NCBI GenBank assembly: GCA_009711705.1
Contig: VENG01000028.1
Span: 62,001 to 126,000, forward strand
DNA: 64,000 nt
Source: Bacillota bacterium
Lineage (GTDB): Bacteria > Bacillota > Desulfotomaculia > Desulfotomaculales > VENG01
Reading direction: 5' to 3'
Below the pieces are notes generated by a model. The model did not search any database. It saw only the letters and a program-made list of their open reading frames with translations, and had not been told where the DNA came from. Below are positions 17,023-25,793 of the stretch, in pieces; the stretch's first letter is position 1; every line of letters starts with the position of its first letter. The translations under genes and the position numbers were made by a program.

Positions 17023-18393
17023 CTAATTTCTTTCCTCTACACTAGTGAAATTCATGGCCTTGTTGAATTTTAACTCCCAGGGACCGTCTACTCTGACCCG
17101 GGGGTTTTGGAATACAAATGTAACTGTATCTTTTCCCGAAATGTCAGCCAGTTTCACCTCAAAGTACTGCATTTGACCCAATTGTTCATCGTGTTTGGAA
17201 TGCCAGCTCAACCCTCCCCCTTTTGCAGCCAAGTCAAAACGGGTCAGGATACCGAAGTCATTCTTACCCGGGCTTACATAAACCCTCAGGTGATCAGCCA
17301 CCTTCTGCACTTTGGTCACTTTTAGTTCGTAGCGCCCCAGGTCGACCTTTTTACCAAGGGTAACTACCTGCCCTCCGTCCGGAACAGGAACTTTAGCTTC
17401 GGCTTCCCCTTTTTCTTTTACCATCAGAGTGGGAATGGTCAAAGTCATGCCGGTTGACTCAATTTCTTCAATTTTGGGTTCATGTATTGCAAAGTGCAGG
17501 TTGGAGGTATTGTTCTTCACCACTTGGTACTGCTTTCCCTGACTGTCCTTTAATACAGGCAAAGTATCTTTCGCGGGATAAGAACCTAACCCTTCCACCT
17601 TAAATGCATTCTCATTGAACACCAGGTTTACCACCATGCCATTATCTCTTAATTCAGGCATGGCACTGATAACAATACCCTTGGCGGCATCACTGGTGCC
17701 CAGTTCACTTAATTGGGGTAGGGAATCCGGCCCCTTCAGGGGTAAACGAGCAGTCAGATCCTCGTGTCCGGGAATAATTAATTTCACATAATCAGGATTT
17801 CTCCGCAGCGGCCCATAACTAAAATACCCCTCCACAGGCCCGTTCCCTCCCCTGGATAAACTGTAGCCCCAATCGGTGTATTTTTCACCATGTTCATCAA
17901 CGAGATATGGCTTAGCCCGAAAATCTTCCGGCTTAATATCATTCCAAACGTTGGCCGCCTTAATATGTAAACCGGTATCTTTACCATCACAAAAAAGCCC
18001 CAAAACCTCTAACCTTTTATTCCCGCTCTGTACTATCACCGGCCTGGTAGTGGCCAAAAAAGTTTGGCCTTTGATGTTCTGCACCCCAAAACCAGGGACA
18101 TAGCGCAGTAGGTTTTCAAGGCCGGCCAGAACTTTTTGGGGCCCTATGGCTAGGGTAGTTACCAGAACCAGCACCAAGACAGCTGCTGCTGTCCGGACAC
18201 CTATAAACCGGCGGAAGGACTCCCGTTTGTCAGTCTTTATTTTGGCCATAGTAGCGGCTTTAACCCGGTTTAAACTGTCTTGCGAAGGGCGGGGCCCGCT
18301 TTTATCCAGCCAGGTTACCATCCCCTCGGGTAGTTCCGTGGATTCCAGTGTTTTAACCAGTTCTTTTTCTTCGGGACTGAATTCCCCTCTCAT
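17023..18393 (-). CDS. Anti-sigma factor-like membrane protein (DUF4179 type)
   Basis: 456 residues. The first about 65 residues are soluble and charged and would face the cytosol to hold the sigma factor; a single TM helix (about 68-86, RTAAAVLVLVLVTTLAIG) follows, then a DUF4179-like extracytoplasmic domain and a long beta-rich C-terminal region. No CHCC zinc motif is visible in the N-terminal part. The start ATG directly follows the TAA of the sigma gene (TAAATG) with GGGGTGG upstream, so the two are translationally linked. This is the usual arrangement of an ECF sigma factor with its membrane anti-sigma. The signal sensed is unknown. Confidence 0.82.
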   Translation of the reverse strand: MRGEFSPEEKELVKTLESTELPEGMVTWLDKSGPRPSQDSLNRVKAATMAKIKTDKRESFRRFIGVRTAAAVLVLVLVTTLAIGPQKVLAGLENLLRYVPGFGVQNIKGQTFLATTRPVIVQSGNKRLEVLGLFCDGKDTGLHIKAANVWNDIKPEDFRAKPYLVDEHGEKYTDWGYSLSRGGNGPVEGYFSYGPLRRNPDYVKLIIPGHEDLTARLPLKGPDSLPQLSELGTSDAAKGIVISAMPELRDNGMVVNLVFNENAFKVEGLGSYPAKDTLPVLKDSQGKQYQVVKNNTSNLHFAIHEPKIEEIESTGMTLTIPTLMVKEKGEAEAKVPVPDGGQVVTLGKKVDLGRYELKVTKVQKVADHLRVYVSPGKNDFGILTRFDLAAKGGGLSWHSKHDEQLGQMQYFEVKLADISGKDTVTFVFQNPRVRVDGPWELKFNKAMNFTSVEERN

Positions 18394-18951
18394 TTATTCC
18401 ACCCCTTCCGAGTTTGCCGTGGCCAAATTTTCCTGCAAAAACTTCCTGGCCCGCCATAACCTGTTATAAACGGCCTTAGAAGTGAGGTTATAGTCTTTGG
18501 CCAGCTGTTCCACGCTTTCAAAAAGATAGTAACGGCGGTATACCAGTTCCCTGTCCATTTTATCCAGTTCCGATAGCGCTCTTTGTAGGATTTGGCGTTC
18601 CTCTATACCACTAAATTCCCTGGCCGAAGCAGCATCCGACAGCTGCATTGTGGTAATATCGGCAACTTGAACATTGCCGGACAGCCTCCTGCGCATGTCC
18701 AGTGCCTGGTACCTGCCCAGCATTAAAAGCCAGGTACGGAAAGAACCCCGCTCTGCTTTGAATTGCCCTATTCTCTGCCAGGCGGCCAGAAAGGTATCAC
18801 TGACACACTCCTCTACATCCTGCTGCCCGGCCGGGTTACCCAGGATACGTGCGCATAGGGCATAGACAGTGGGACCGTACTTATCAATGGCCGCTTCCAA
18901 ACTACGGCTGCGGCGTTTTTTTATCCCTGCTACAAGTATCTTATCTTCCAT
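18394..18951 (-). CDS. ECF RNA polymerase sigma factor
   Basis: 185-residue sigma-70 family protein with only regions 2 and 4. Region 2 has the family core DVEECVSDTFLAAWQRIGQF and FRTWLLMLGRYQALDMRRR (about residues 50-90), which contacts core polymerase and the -10 element. Region 4 has LDKMDRELVYRRYYLFESV and the helix-turn-helix LAKDYNLTSKAVYNRLWRAR, which reads the -35 element. It precedes and abuts its putative anti-sigma gene (17023-18393). No strong SD is visible in front of the ATG at 18951, so the start could lie elsewhere. ECF genes are often autoregulated, but no promoter pair was recognised. Confidence 0.9.
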   Translation of the reverse strand: MEDKILVAGIKKRRSRSLEAAIDKYGPTVYALCARILGNPAGQQDVEECVSDTFLAAWQRIGQFKAERGSFRTWLLMLGRYQALDMRRRLSGNVQVADITTMQLSDAASAREFSGIEERQILQRALSELDKMDRELVYRRYYLFESVEQLAKDYNLTSKAVYNRLWRARKFLQENLATANSEGVE

Positions 18952-19060
18952 CTCGCTAGTAGGCCATCCCTTCTGCCGCCATATAGAGGTCGTAAAACCT
19001 CGGCAGTTTTCGCTTCACCCTTTACTACGTAATTTAGAGTGTCTTTTTCCCAAACAAAGT

Positions 19061-19200
19061 GAACTCGTTCAGCTAAAGCTGAACATCGGAGCTTAAGAGG
19101 AAAGGGGACACACCTCCTGCGGAGGAATGTCCCCAACTGGTGGGATTCAACCCCATCTGAAGAAAAAGAGTGCAAACTCCCACTTATAGAAGTGTGAGTT
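19061..19200 (-). ncRNA. Orphan IS200/IS605 right-end-like structured element (possible omega-RNA remnant)
   Basis: Read on the minus strand from 19200, four hairpins follow in order: AACTCACACTT with AAGTGGGAGTT (19175-19200), a GATGGGG/CCCACC stem (about 19138-19157), a strong GGGGACA...TGTCCCC stem with inner CCTCC/GGAGG (19104-19134), and a terminal perfect GTTCAGCT/AGCTGAAC hairpin (19067-19084) introduced by AAGCTCCG and followed by GAGTTCAC. An AAGC-led terminal hairpin followed by GTTCAC is typical of right ends and guide RNAs of IS200/IS605 (tnpB) elements. No tnpB is present, so this would be a solo remnant. The family link is from memory. Confidence 0.5.
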
Positions 19201-19213
19201 TTAGAAATCAGAT

Positions 19214-19252
19214 AAAAAAACACGCTAAATTATTCTCTTAGCGCGTTTTTTT
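19214..19252 (-). terminator. Terminator downstream of malic enzyme
   Basis: AAAAAAC-CGCTAA pairs with TTAGCG-GTTTTTT around a short AT-rich loop, immediately after the malic enzyme stop. Both strands have a T-run, so it may act in both directions. Confidence 0.85.
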
Positions 19253-19259
19253 TAAATTT

Positions 19260-20714
19260 TTAGGTCATAGTATCCTTGATGGTGCTGTATAAAAGACCGC
19301 CCTTGTTAGCTTCCTCATACAGGTACCTACGGGATACTCCGGTAAATTTTGCCGCCTCCGCCACCGCCCGGGCCACGGCCGAGGAGACCCCTTCATTAAA
19401 CACAGACGGTATTATATTTTCCGCCGAAAGCTGATCACCGGTAATGGTTTCTCCCAGAGCCCAGGCTGCCGCCAGACACATATCATCGTTTATGGTGCGG
19501 GCATGGCAGTCGAGCGCCCCCCTGAATACACCGGGAAATGCAAGTACATTATTAATCTGGTTGGGATAGTCGGAGCGCCCGGTGGCAATGACCCCCGCAA
19601 TATCGTATATCTCTTCCGGGTTTACTTCCGGCTCCGGGTTAGCCAGTGCAAAGATTACGGGACTAGCCGCCATTTTTAATATGTCCTCCCGGTGCAAAAG
19701 GCCAGGCCCGGAAACTCCGATAAAAACATCGGCCCCGGCAATAACTTCCTTCAGACTACCGTGCGCGCAATTCTCATTAGTGTTTTCCGCCAGCCATTTT
19801 TTGTGAGGTGCCCCGGGAGGCTTGTCCCTGGCAATAGCTCCTTTACTGTCACAGACGATAATCTGCTTCGCCCCGGCGCTTAACAAGATTTTGGTTATGG
19901 CCACCCCGGCGGCGCCTGCACCGCTCATAACTATCTTTACATTATCTAAGCGCCTGTCCACTACCCTGAGTGCATTTGTGAGCCCGGCCAGGCTTACAAT
20001 GGCAGTACCGTGCTGGTCATCGTGAAAAACCGGTATATCCAGAAGATTTCTTAACTTTTCTTCAATTTCAAAACACTTTGGTGCAGCTATATCTTCCAGG
20101 TTGATACCCCCAAAGGACGGGGCAGCTGCCACCACACTATTAATTATTTGTTTAGTTCCCTGCACGCTCAAGCAAAGAGGAATGGCATCTATGCCGGCAA
20201 ATTTCTTGAACAGTACAGATTTACCTTCCATTACCGGTAGCGCACCCTCAGGTCCAATATTACCCAGCCCCAGCACCGCTGAGCCGTCTGTCACTATGGC
20301 CACTGAATTGCCTTTCATGGTTAGCCTGTGGGCCAATTCCGGCTCCCTGGCAATAACCTCGGAAACCTTGGCCACCCCGGGTGTATAAACAAGGGACAAA
20401 TCCTCTCGGTTAGCTACATCCCGTTTGGCCTTTATCTCAATTTTACCGCCCAGGTGCTTCAGGAAAACGCGGTCTTTTACCCTTATTACCTCAACCCCGG
20501 ATAGACCGTCCAATACTTTTACCAGGTCTCCTATATGATCCCGGTTGTTTAGCCGGACCATTAACTCTCTTATCACATGAGTCGAAGACGCCGAAACAAG
20601 ATCAATGGAACCCAGGCTGCCTCCTTCTTCAGCTATTACCCCCAGCACCCTGGCTAGTGTCCCGGGCCGGTTGGATAATTTTAATTGTAAAATTACGTTT
20701 AAAGACATTACCAT
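19260..20714 (-). CDS. NAD-dependent malic enzyme with N-terminal ACT domain
   Basis: 484 residues. Residues about 5-80 form an ACT domain (LQLKLSNRPGTLARVLGVIA), likely an allosteric amino-acid or metabolite sensor. The catalytic part shows LVYTPGVAKV, KGNSVAIVTDGSAVLGLGNI, the metal-binding FEIEEKLR and FHDDQHGTAIV, and the NAD Rossmann motif GAGAAGVAI. It oxidatively decarboxylates malate to pyruvate and CO2 with Mn2+ or Mg2+. Together with a TRAP dicarboxylate transporter at 1813-4844 it would feed C4 acids into pyruvate. ATG at 20714 has GGAGG 10 nt upstream. ACT-fused malic enzymes are common in this group. Confidence 0.94.
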   Translation of the reverse strand: MVMSLNVILQLKLSNRPGTLARVLGVIAEEGGSLGSIDLVSASSTHVIRELMVRLNNRDHIGDLVKVLDGLSGVEVIRVKDRVFLKHLGGKIEIKAKRDVANREDLSLVYTPGVAKVSEVIAREPELAHRLTMKGNSVAIVTDGSAVLGLGNIGPEGALPVMEGKSVLFKKFAGIDAIPLCLSVQGTKQIINSVVAAAPSFGGINLEDIAAPKCFEIEEKLRNLLDIPVFHDDQHGTAIVSLAGLTNALRVVDRRLDNVKIVMSGAGAAGVAITKILLSAGAKQIIVCDSKGAIARDKPPGAPHKKWLAENTNENCAHGSLKEVIAGADVFIGVSGPGLLHREDILKMAASPVIFALANPEPEVNPEEIYDIAGVIATGRSDYPNQINNVLAFPGVFRGALDCHARTINDDMCLAAAWALGETITGDQLSAENIIPSVFNEGVSSAVARAVAEAAKFTGVSRRYLYEEANKGGLLYSTIKDTMT

Positions 20715-20732
20715 AAGCGAAAGGCCTCCGTT

Positions 20733-20975
20733 TTAATAATCGTTTCCTACCATTTTAGCCTTCATTCGCCTGACGGCCTCTATATGACGGCAGGCAAAAT
20801 CTGGGTTTGCCCTGGACCTAAACCTGAAGGTGCAGCATTCACAAGTGCTGTCTGTGGCCCTTAGCTCGTATCGACAGTCATAGTCTGTGACTACTGCCTC
20901 GTTTTCATCAATAAAAAATATCACTAGATCACCGGCGTAATATGGTTCGCCTATCTTTACTGTCACTAAAACCAC
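20733..20975 (-). CDS. SWIM zinc-finger-like miniprotein
   Basis: 80 residues, or about 77 if GTG at 20966 is used (GGGTGG precedes it). The second half has CECCTFRFRSRANPDFACRH, that is C-x-C-x(n)-C-x-H, the layout of a SWIM zinc finger, which binds DNA or protein. The first half is a small beta-rich, acidic domain (IGEPYYAGDLVIFFIDENEA). It ends 18 bp before the malic enzyme start on the same strand, so it is probably the first gene of a two-gene unit. Function unknown; a regulatory or anchoring role is only a guess. Confidence 0.72.
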   Translation of the reverse strand: MVLVTVKIGEPYYAGDLVIFFIDENEAVVTDYDCRYELRATDSTCECCTFRFRSRANPDFACRHIEAVRRMKAKMVGNDY

Positions 20976-21117
20976 CCTTTGTTTTGCTAAAAATGTTGTT
21001 ATGCCTTACAATATTCTTCATGAATACCATACATCCTTTAGAAGCCTCTTTCAACATTATATTTTGGTGATTTTGCATGTGTTAACCTGGAGTGTATTAG
21101 TTTGAGGGGGGAGTCAA

Positions 21118-22008
21118 TTGTCGTCTTTACCAGAATTAATGAATCCGGCCCAGGTCTGCCGGACCCTGGGTATAACACCAAGTGGCGTGAGACGGTTATC
21201 CAGGGAAGGTTCCTTGGAGGTTAAGGATACGGTCCGGTTTAAGAACGGGAACATGAATTTATTTAGCATAGAACAAGTCCGTGGCCTGTTACCGGTCATT
21301 CCCCGCATAAAACAGGCCTGGGAAACATACGATAAGTCGCGGTTCGGCGCCCGACGGGTTTCCAAGGCCCATGTGCACAGGCACAAGTCCTATAATAATA
21401 AAATAAACCATAAAGAACAATTCTTTATGGCCACTGATGCCCTGGCTGAGAAAACTGCACAGCTTATTAAAGCATGTTATTATCTTTTTCATTTAAACCA
21501 TTACGCAAAAGCAGGCAATCAATATTTATATGATTTAAAGGAATTGGTTTTGCAGACTTTTGTGGAACAATATACTGATGATGACCTTGTCAAGGTAAGC
21601 TTTATTGAGGGAGACAATAAGGTGATTCTTTGCCCCGAGTGCAAGGCCCAAGCCAAGGAGCGGGGTATGAGCTACCTGGAATATCTGGACGCCACAGGGG
21701 CCTGCCCAAGATGTACCCGGGAATTTAAGTATTATAGCCTATACGAATTTATTATCAGCCACGGTGAATACCGCTTTTGCTTTCACACACCTTATTCCAC
21801 GGCCAAAAAATGGTTTAAAAATGTCGGACTGAGGCCCCCGCAGACACACAAGCCCCAGCGGGAGGGCGCCTATACCTTCGGCAGGTCGGTCTACGAGTCC
21901 GAGGCTCAGGTGGTGGAATTGATAGAGGTGATTAAAGAACTACAAAATTTCCTGGCTGATTTTGGTGTTGAACCTTTGATAGAGACTGGTATCCGGGACT
22001 TTGAATAG
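21118..22008 (+). CDS. Hypothetical protein with MerR-like helix-turn-helix and zinc knuckle
   Basis: 296 residues starting at TTG behind GAGGGGGGAG. The N-terminus (about 8-60) looks like a MerR/excisionase-type winged helix (MNPAQVCRTLGITPSGVRRL, then NLFSIEQVRGL). The middle holds CPECKAQAKERG...CPRC, a four-cysteine zinc-binding module at about residues 178-205. The rest is helical with YCF/HTPYS-type aromatic residues. This mix suggests a DNA-binding protein of Firmicutes whose role is unknown to me. It is divergent from the SWIM/malic enzyme unit, which it could regulate, and is followed directly by repeats. Confidence 0.75.
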   Translation: MSSLPELMNPAQVCRTLGITPSGVRRLSREGSLEVKDTVRFKNGNMNLFSIEQVRGLLPVIPRIKQAWETYDKSRFGARRVSKAHVHRHKSYNNKINHKEQFFMATDALAEKTAQLIKACYYLFHLNHYAKAGNQYLYDLKELVLQTFVEQYTDDDLVKVSFIEGDNKVILCPECKAQAKERGMSYLEYLDATGACPRCTREFKYYSLYEFIISHGEYRFCFHTPYSTAKKWFKNVGLRPPQTHKPQREGAYTFGRSVYESEAQVVELIEVIKELQNFLADFGVEPLIETGIRDFE

Positions 22009-22019
22009 AATTTTTTTTG

Positions 22020-22600
22020 GGGGTATTCCTTTGGGGTCTTTTAGTTCTTTGACGGGATTAACGGGATAAGCGGGATTAAAGGCTTTGCTTGTCTTGCTTT
22101 GGGGACAACACCAATTCTTTGACAGGATTTACAGGATCTATAGGATTTTTAAAATATTCTTTAAAGACCCAAAAGTATTGTCCCCTTAGCATCCCATTCA
22201 ATCCCGTTAATCCCGTCTAAAAACAACCCTCAAGCATGACCCCGATTTCTTTTAATTCTTTTTCTTTTCAAAGAGACCCCAAAGCCATCGACCCCTTAGC
22301 ATCCGGTCAATCCTGTTAATCCTGTCAAAAAAACGACCCGTAAGCATGACCCAAGCTCTTTTTAATCTTTTTCTGTTTTAATCTGTCTTGACAGGGGATT
22401 AAAGGCTTTGCTTGTCTTGCTTTGGGGACAACATTATTTCTTGGATAGGATTTACAGGATCTACAGGATTTTTTAAAATATTCTTTAAAGACCCAAAAGC
22501 TATTGTCCCCATAGCATCCCATTCAATCCCGTTAATCCCGTCTAAAAACAACCCTTAAACATGACCCAAATTCTTTTAATTCTTTTCAAAATGCCCCAAA
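22020..22600. repeat. ACGGGATT/ACAGGATT arrays left of the tRNA
   Basis: GACGGGATTAACGGGATAAG (about 22050) and GACAGGATTTACAGGATC (about 22121) are followed by ATCCCGTTAATCCCGTC (about 22201-22217) and ATCCTGTTAATCCTGTC (about 22311-22327), then GGATAGGATTTACAGGAT (about 22443) and a second ATCCCGTTAATCCCGTC (about 22525-22541). The two flavours interleave rather than nest here. No gene supported. Confidence 0.75.
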
Positions 22601-22615
22601 GCTACGACAAAGTTT

Positions 22616-22712
22616 TGGAGGGGAAAAGTCGGAATTGAACCGGACCCCAGCCTGGGTTACAAGCCGGCCAGCGGGTTTGCAGCCCGTGGGAGGCACCAGC
22701 CCCGTTTTCCCC
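22616..22712 (-). tRNA. tRNA-Cys(GCA), minor type with tRNA-Sec-like architecture
   Basis: 97 nt including an encoded CCA, read from 22712. The acceptor stem has 8 pairs (GGGGAAAA with TTTTCCCC). A short linker leads to a D arm GGGG-CTGGTGCC-TCCC, then an anticodon arm CGGG-CTGCAAA-CCCG with anticodon GCA. A long variable arm pairs CCGGCTTG with CAGGCTGG around TAACC. The T arm has the normal TTCAATT loop and pairs GTC-GG with CC-GAC if one C bulges. The discriminator is T (U73), the cysteine identity base. Ordinary tRNA-Cys has a 7-bp acceptor and short variable loop. The form matches the reported minor cysteine tRNAs that mimic tRNA-Sec with one bulged base. Confidence 0.88.
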
Positions 22713-22889
22713 ATCTACATTATTCTACATACCATATTCTAAATACCATCATTGGATTCCTTTATGTTTGTCATTTAATTATTTTATAACAAGCTCTTTG
22801 TCGTTAACAAAAGTTTATAACAAAAAAATATCCGCTCTCTACGAGCGGGCACGAATACCTCGTTGCCTTGATGAAAATCTTTGCTTTGG

Positions 22890-24005
22890 GGCCGGGTTTT
22901 GGGTTCTTTTTTTGACGGAATAAGCGGGATTAAAAACTTTGCTTGTCGCGCTTTGGGGATAACATTAATTCTTTGACAGGATTACAGGATCTACAGGATG
23001 CTTTAGAGTAGTGCTTTGGGGTCTTAAAAAACATTTTTAAATTATTTGTTTTAATATTTTGCACTGGTCCATAAGCTCTGTTTAGGTGATAAAGACTTTC
23101 GATTGTATTTTTGTATTTTTTTAACAATCCTGTGTATCCTGTTAATCCTGTCTAAAAAAATTGTTTGCCCCAAAGCCTCACATGCAAAGCCTTTTACCCC
23201 GTTCATCCCGTTAAAACTCACATGAACCATATACATAAACTAGAATGAAAATTTATTTTCGTAAAAAAAGCGACCCATAAGCATGGCCCAAACTCTTTTT
23301 AATCTTTTTCTGTTTTAATCTATCTTGACGGGATTAAAGGCTTTGCTTGTCTTTCTTTGGGGACAACACCAATTCTTTGACAGGATTACAGGATTTGCAG
23401 GATGCTTTAGGGTAGTGCTTTGGGGTCTTAAAAAACATTTTTAAATTATTTGTTTTAATATTTTGCACTGGTCCATAAGCTCTGTTTAGGTGATAAAGAC
23501 TTTCGATTGTATTTTTGTATTTTTTTAACAATCCTGTGTATCCTGTTAATCCTGTCTAAAAAAATTGTTTGCCCCAAAGCCTCACATGCAAAGCCTTTTA
23601 CCCCGTTCATCCCGTTAAAACTCACATGAACCATATATATAAACTAGAATGAAAATTTATTTTCGTAAAAAAAGCGACCCGTAAGCATGGCCCAAACTCT
23701 TTTTAATCTTTTTCTGTTTTAATCTATCTTGACGGGATTAAAGGCTTTGCTTGTCTTTCTTTGGGGACAACACCAATTCTTTGACAGGATTTACAGGATC
23801 TATAGGATTTTTAAAATATTCTTTAATGACCCTAAAGCTATTGTCCCCTTAGCATCCCATTTAATCCCGTTAATCCCGTCTAAAAACAACCCTCAAGCAT
23901 GACCCAAATTCTTTTATTCTTTTCCCAAAGACCCCTAAGCCATCGACCCCTTAGCATCCTGTCAATCCTGTTAATCCTGTCAAAAAAGCGACCCGTAAGC
24001 ATGAC
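22890..24005. repeat. Repeat block with a near-identical 404-bp tandem duplication
   Basis: A unit of 404 bp at about 22955-23358 is repeated at about 23359-23740: for example ATTATTTGTTTTAATATTTT starts at 23041 and again at 23445. Each unit carries GACAGGATTACAGGAT, an interior with GCACTGGTCCATAAGCTCTG, then TATCCTGTTAATCCTGTC and the module TCACATGAACCATATA...TTTTCGTAAAAAA. Differences between copies are few and scattered. Further CGGG- and CAGG-type arrays flank it on both sides. Short frames in it repeat with the DNA and lack ribosome sites. Confidence 0.85.
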
Positions 24006-24026
24006 CCAAACTCTTTTCCACGCACC

Positions 24027-24575
24027 CTACCAGCCCCGGCTATACTCCCCGGCGCAGGGGATGCATGCAAATTTACCATCCTTCACCCGAGCCCGGGCCT
24101 CCATTACATTTTCACCGCACTGAGCACACTGCACCGACCTAAAAATCTTCGCCTTGGGGGGAAGCTCCATATCCACAGTCTGAACACTCAACAAATCCTC
24201 CGCCGGCATCTCCAAAATTTTCGCCATGCGTTCCTCACGGCTTAAATCTTCCTGCCCTCGCCAAGCGCCATCCTTTACCGCCAGACGTAGAGCCTTCTTA
24301 CTGTTTCTACTGCCCAGAGTATAAACCTGCTTACCGTAATCCCGATAAATAAGGTTTCCTTTACCCAGTGTACACCCGGTAAGGAACATAATGGCATCCA
24401 CGCCGCAGGCATCATTTTCCACAATGGCCACCAATTCTTCATCCTCATCCCGCATGGCCCTCAATTGCTCTAGGGCTGTTTCAGCCACCCTGTACCCAAT
24501 GGCCAACCCGGGGCAGGAATGCCCGTGAAAATCAACACATTTTTCCCAATTGGTCTTCTCCATGCACATATCCAT
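24027..24575 (-). CDS. FmdE-like protein with C-terminal zinc ribbon
   Basis: 182 residues of the FmdE family, named after a subunit region of formylmethanofuran dehydrogenase but widespread in bacteria without methanogenesis. The core is CVDFHGHSCPGLAIGYRVAE near the N-terminus and ENDACGVDAIMFLTGCTLGKGN, holding the conserved His and Cys residues that bind metal. A C-terminal CAQCGENVMEAR...CIPC adds a zinc ribbon. The role in bacteria is unsettled; association with molybdenum enzymes has been suggested. ATG at 24575 follows GGGAGTG closely; ATG two codons later is equally possible. It is monocistronic, and its left end meets the repeat block. Confidence 0.88.
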   Translation of the reverse strand: MDMCMEKTNWEKCVDFHGHSCPGLAIGYRVAETALEQLRAMRDEDEELVAIVENDACGVDAIMFLTGCTLGKGNLIYRDYGKQVYTLGSRNSKKALRLAVKDGAWRGQEDLSREERMAKILEMPAEDLLSVQTVDMELPPKAKIFRSVQCAQCGENVMEARARVKDGKFACIPCAGEYSRGW

Positions 24576-24802
24576 ATCACTCCCTAGTAATTATAAAGGT
24601 GTTTAAAACCGGTGAAACATAAAAAACCACGAAATTATAATCCTGTTTTCGTAACAAGACTATTACCTTCGTGGTAATTATAACAGTATAAATTTACGCT
24701 TGCACTTTTCACATCTATAGTGTTCATTTTTCTATATTTATAATATTCTCCTCGTTTTAAATATTACCTGCCGTTGAAATATTTTTTTTTAGCTCCAGCA
24801 CT

Positions 24803-25630
24803 TCACTTTAATAAGTCCTTGTACAGTTCGGGCCGGCGTGCCTGGAGAAAAAAGCTGTTACGCATTGATTCTGATTCTTGCCGCCGGATGGTGTTAATTA
24901 ATTTTGCATCCAAGCGGGCGATTAAGAGCTCTTCCCGGTCGTTAAAGGCCTCACTTACTACATTTCCCTTGGGGTCAATCACCAATGCGCCACCGCAGAA
25001 GCTTTGCTTCTCGCTGCCCTGTCCCACCAGGTTGCAGGAAGCAATAAAGACCGAATTGTCATAGGCCCGGGCTGCAAGATATTTGAGCCAAATACTCCTT
25101 CTGTCACCCACTATAGTGGGTGAGGCATGGGGAGCAAAGATAATTTCCGCTCCCTGGAGAGACAATATGGCACTTATCTCCGGAAAGTGCAGTTCCCAGC
25201 ATATTTCGATGGCAAAACCGGCACTTTTAGTATGGAACACTGGAAACTCACCGGCGGGAGTAAAATAAGGCTTTTCACTCTTACCCAGGTGGGTTTTGCG
25301 GTACTTCTGCAAACTACCGTCCGGACCGGCCACTAAGTGAGTATTATAAGGCTTGTCCAAGCCTGATTCCTCTGCCATACCGGCCAATACAGTGAGACTT
25401 GTCTCCCGTGCCATGTCACTAACCGCCCGAGAACTGTCCCCCGGCACGGTTTCAGCCACGCGATGCACATTTTCCCGCTGATAGCCATGAATACAAAGTT
25501 CCGGAAAACAGATTATTTCCGCGCCCTGCTCGGCGGCCTCACTAATAAATTTTGACATTTTAGCCAAATTATCCTCAACCCGGCCAAAACGAGATTCCAT
25601 TTGAACCAGTGCAATAGTTGTATTCTTCAT
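24803..25630 (-). CDS. Carbon-nitrogen hydrolase (nitrilase superfamily amidase)
   Basis: 275 residues. The catalytic triad is complete: Glu44 in CFPELCIHGY, Lys112 in KYRKTHLGKSE and Cys144 in IEICWELHFPE. The fold hydrolyses C-N bonds of amides or N-carbamoyl amines in the cytosol; subfamilies include N-carbamoylputrescine amidase, omega-amidase and nitrilase. The sequence around Cys (ICWEL) and the C-terminal RRPELYKDLL are amidase-like, but the substrate cannot be assigned. ATG at 25630 has GGGAG upstream. The gene is divergent from the membrane/NAGPA pair at 25794 and is not in an operon that would point to a pathway. Confidence 0.9.
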   Translation of the reverse strand: MKNTTIALVQMESRFGRVEDNLAKMSKFISEAAEQGAEIICFPELCIHGYQRENVHRVAETVPGDSSRAVSDMARETSLTVLAGMAEESGLDKPYNTHLVAGPDGSLQKYRKTHLGKSEKPYFTPAGEFPVFHTKSAGFAIEICWELHFPEISAILSLQGAEIIFAPHASPTIVGDRRSIWLKYLAARAYDNSVFIASCNLVGQGSEKQSFCGGALVIDPKGNVVSEAFNDREELLIARLDAKLINTIRRQESESMRNSFFLQARRPELYKDLLK

Positions 25631-25793
25631 GTCATTTCTCCCTGCTTACATGATTGCCAAACCACCTAAATAAATTTCAACATAAAATTACCATATTCCT
25701 TTTGGCAACAAAAAACTGGTGAAATACGTCAAATTATACTAGCATACCACATCACAGGAAGTGTAAAATAAATATGGAAAGGTGGTTGATATA

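Noticed and set aside
22616..22712. tRNA-Sec (selC)
   Set aside because: The architecture is Sec-like, but the anticodon is GCA and the discriminator is U, not UCA and G, so it is a cysteine tRNA.
22930..23531. Two nearly identical 65-residue frames beginning MLKKYKNTIESLYHLNRAYG
   Set aside because: They fall inside the 404-bp tandem repeat, have no ribosome site, run through the repeat arrays and change in step with the DNA; identity comes from the duplication, not from protein selection.
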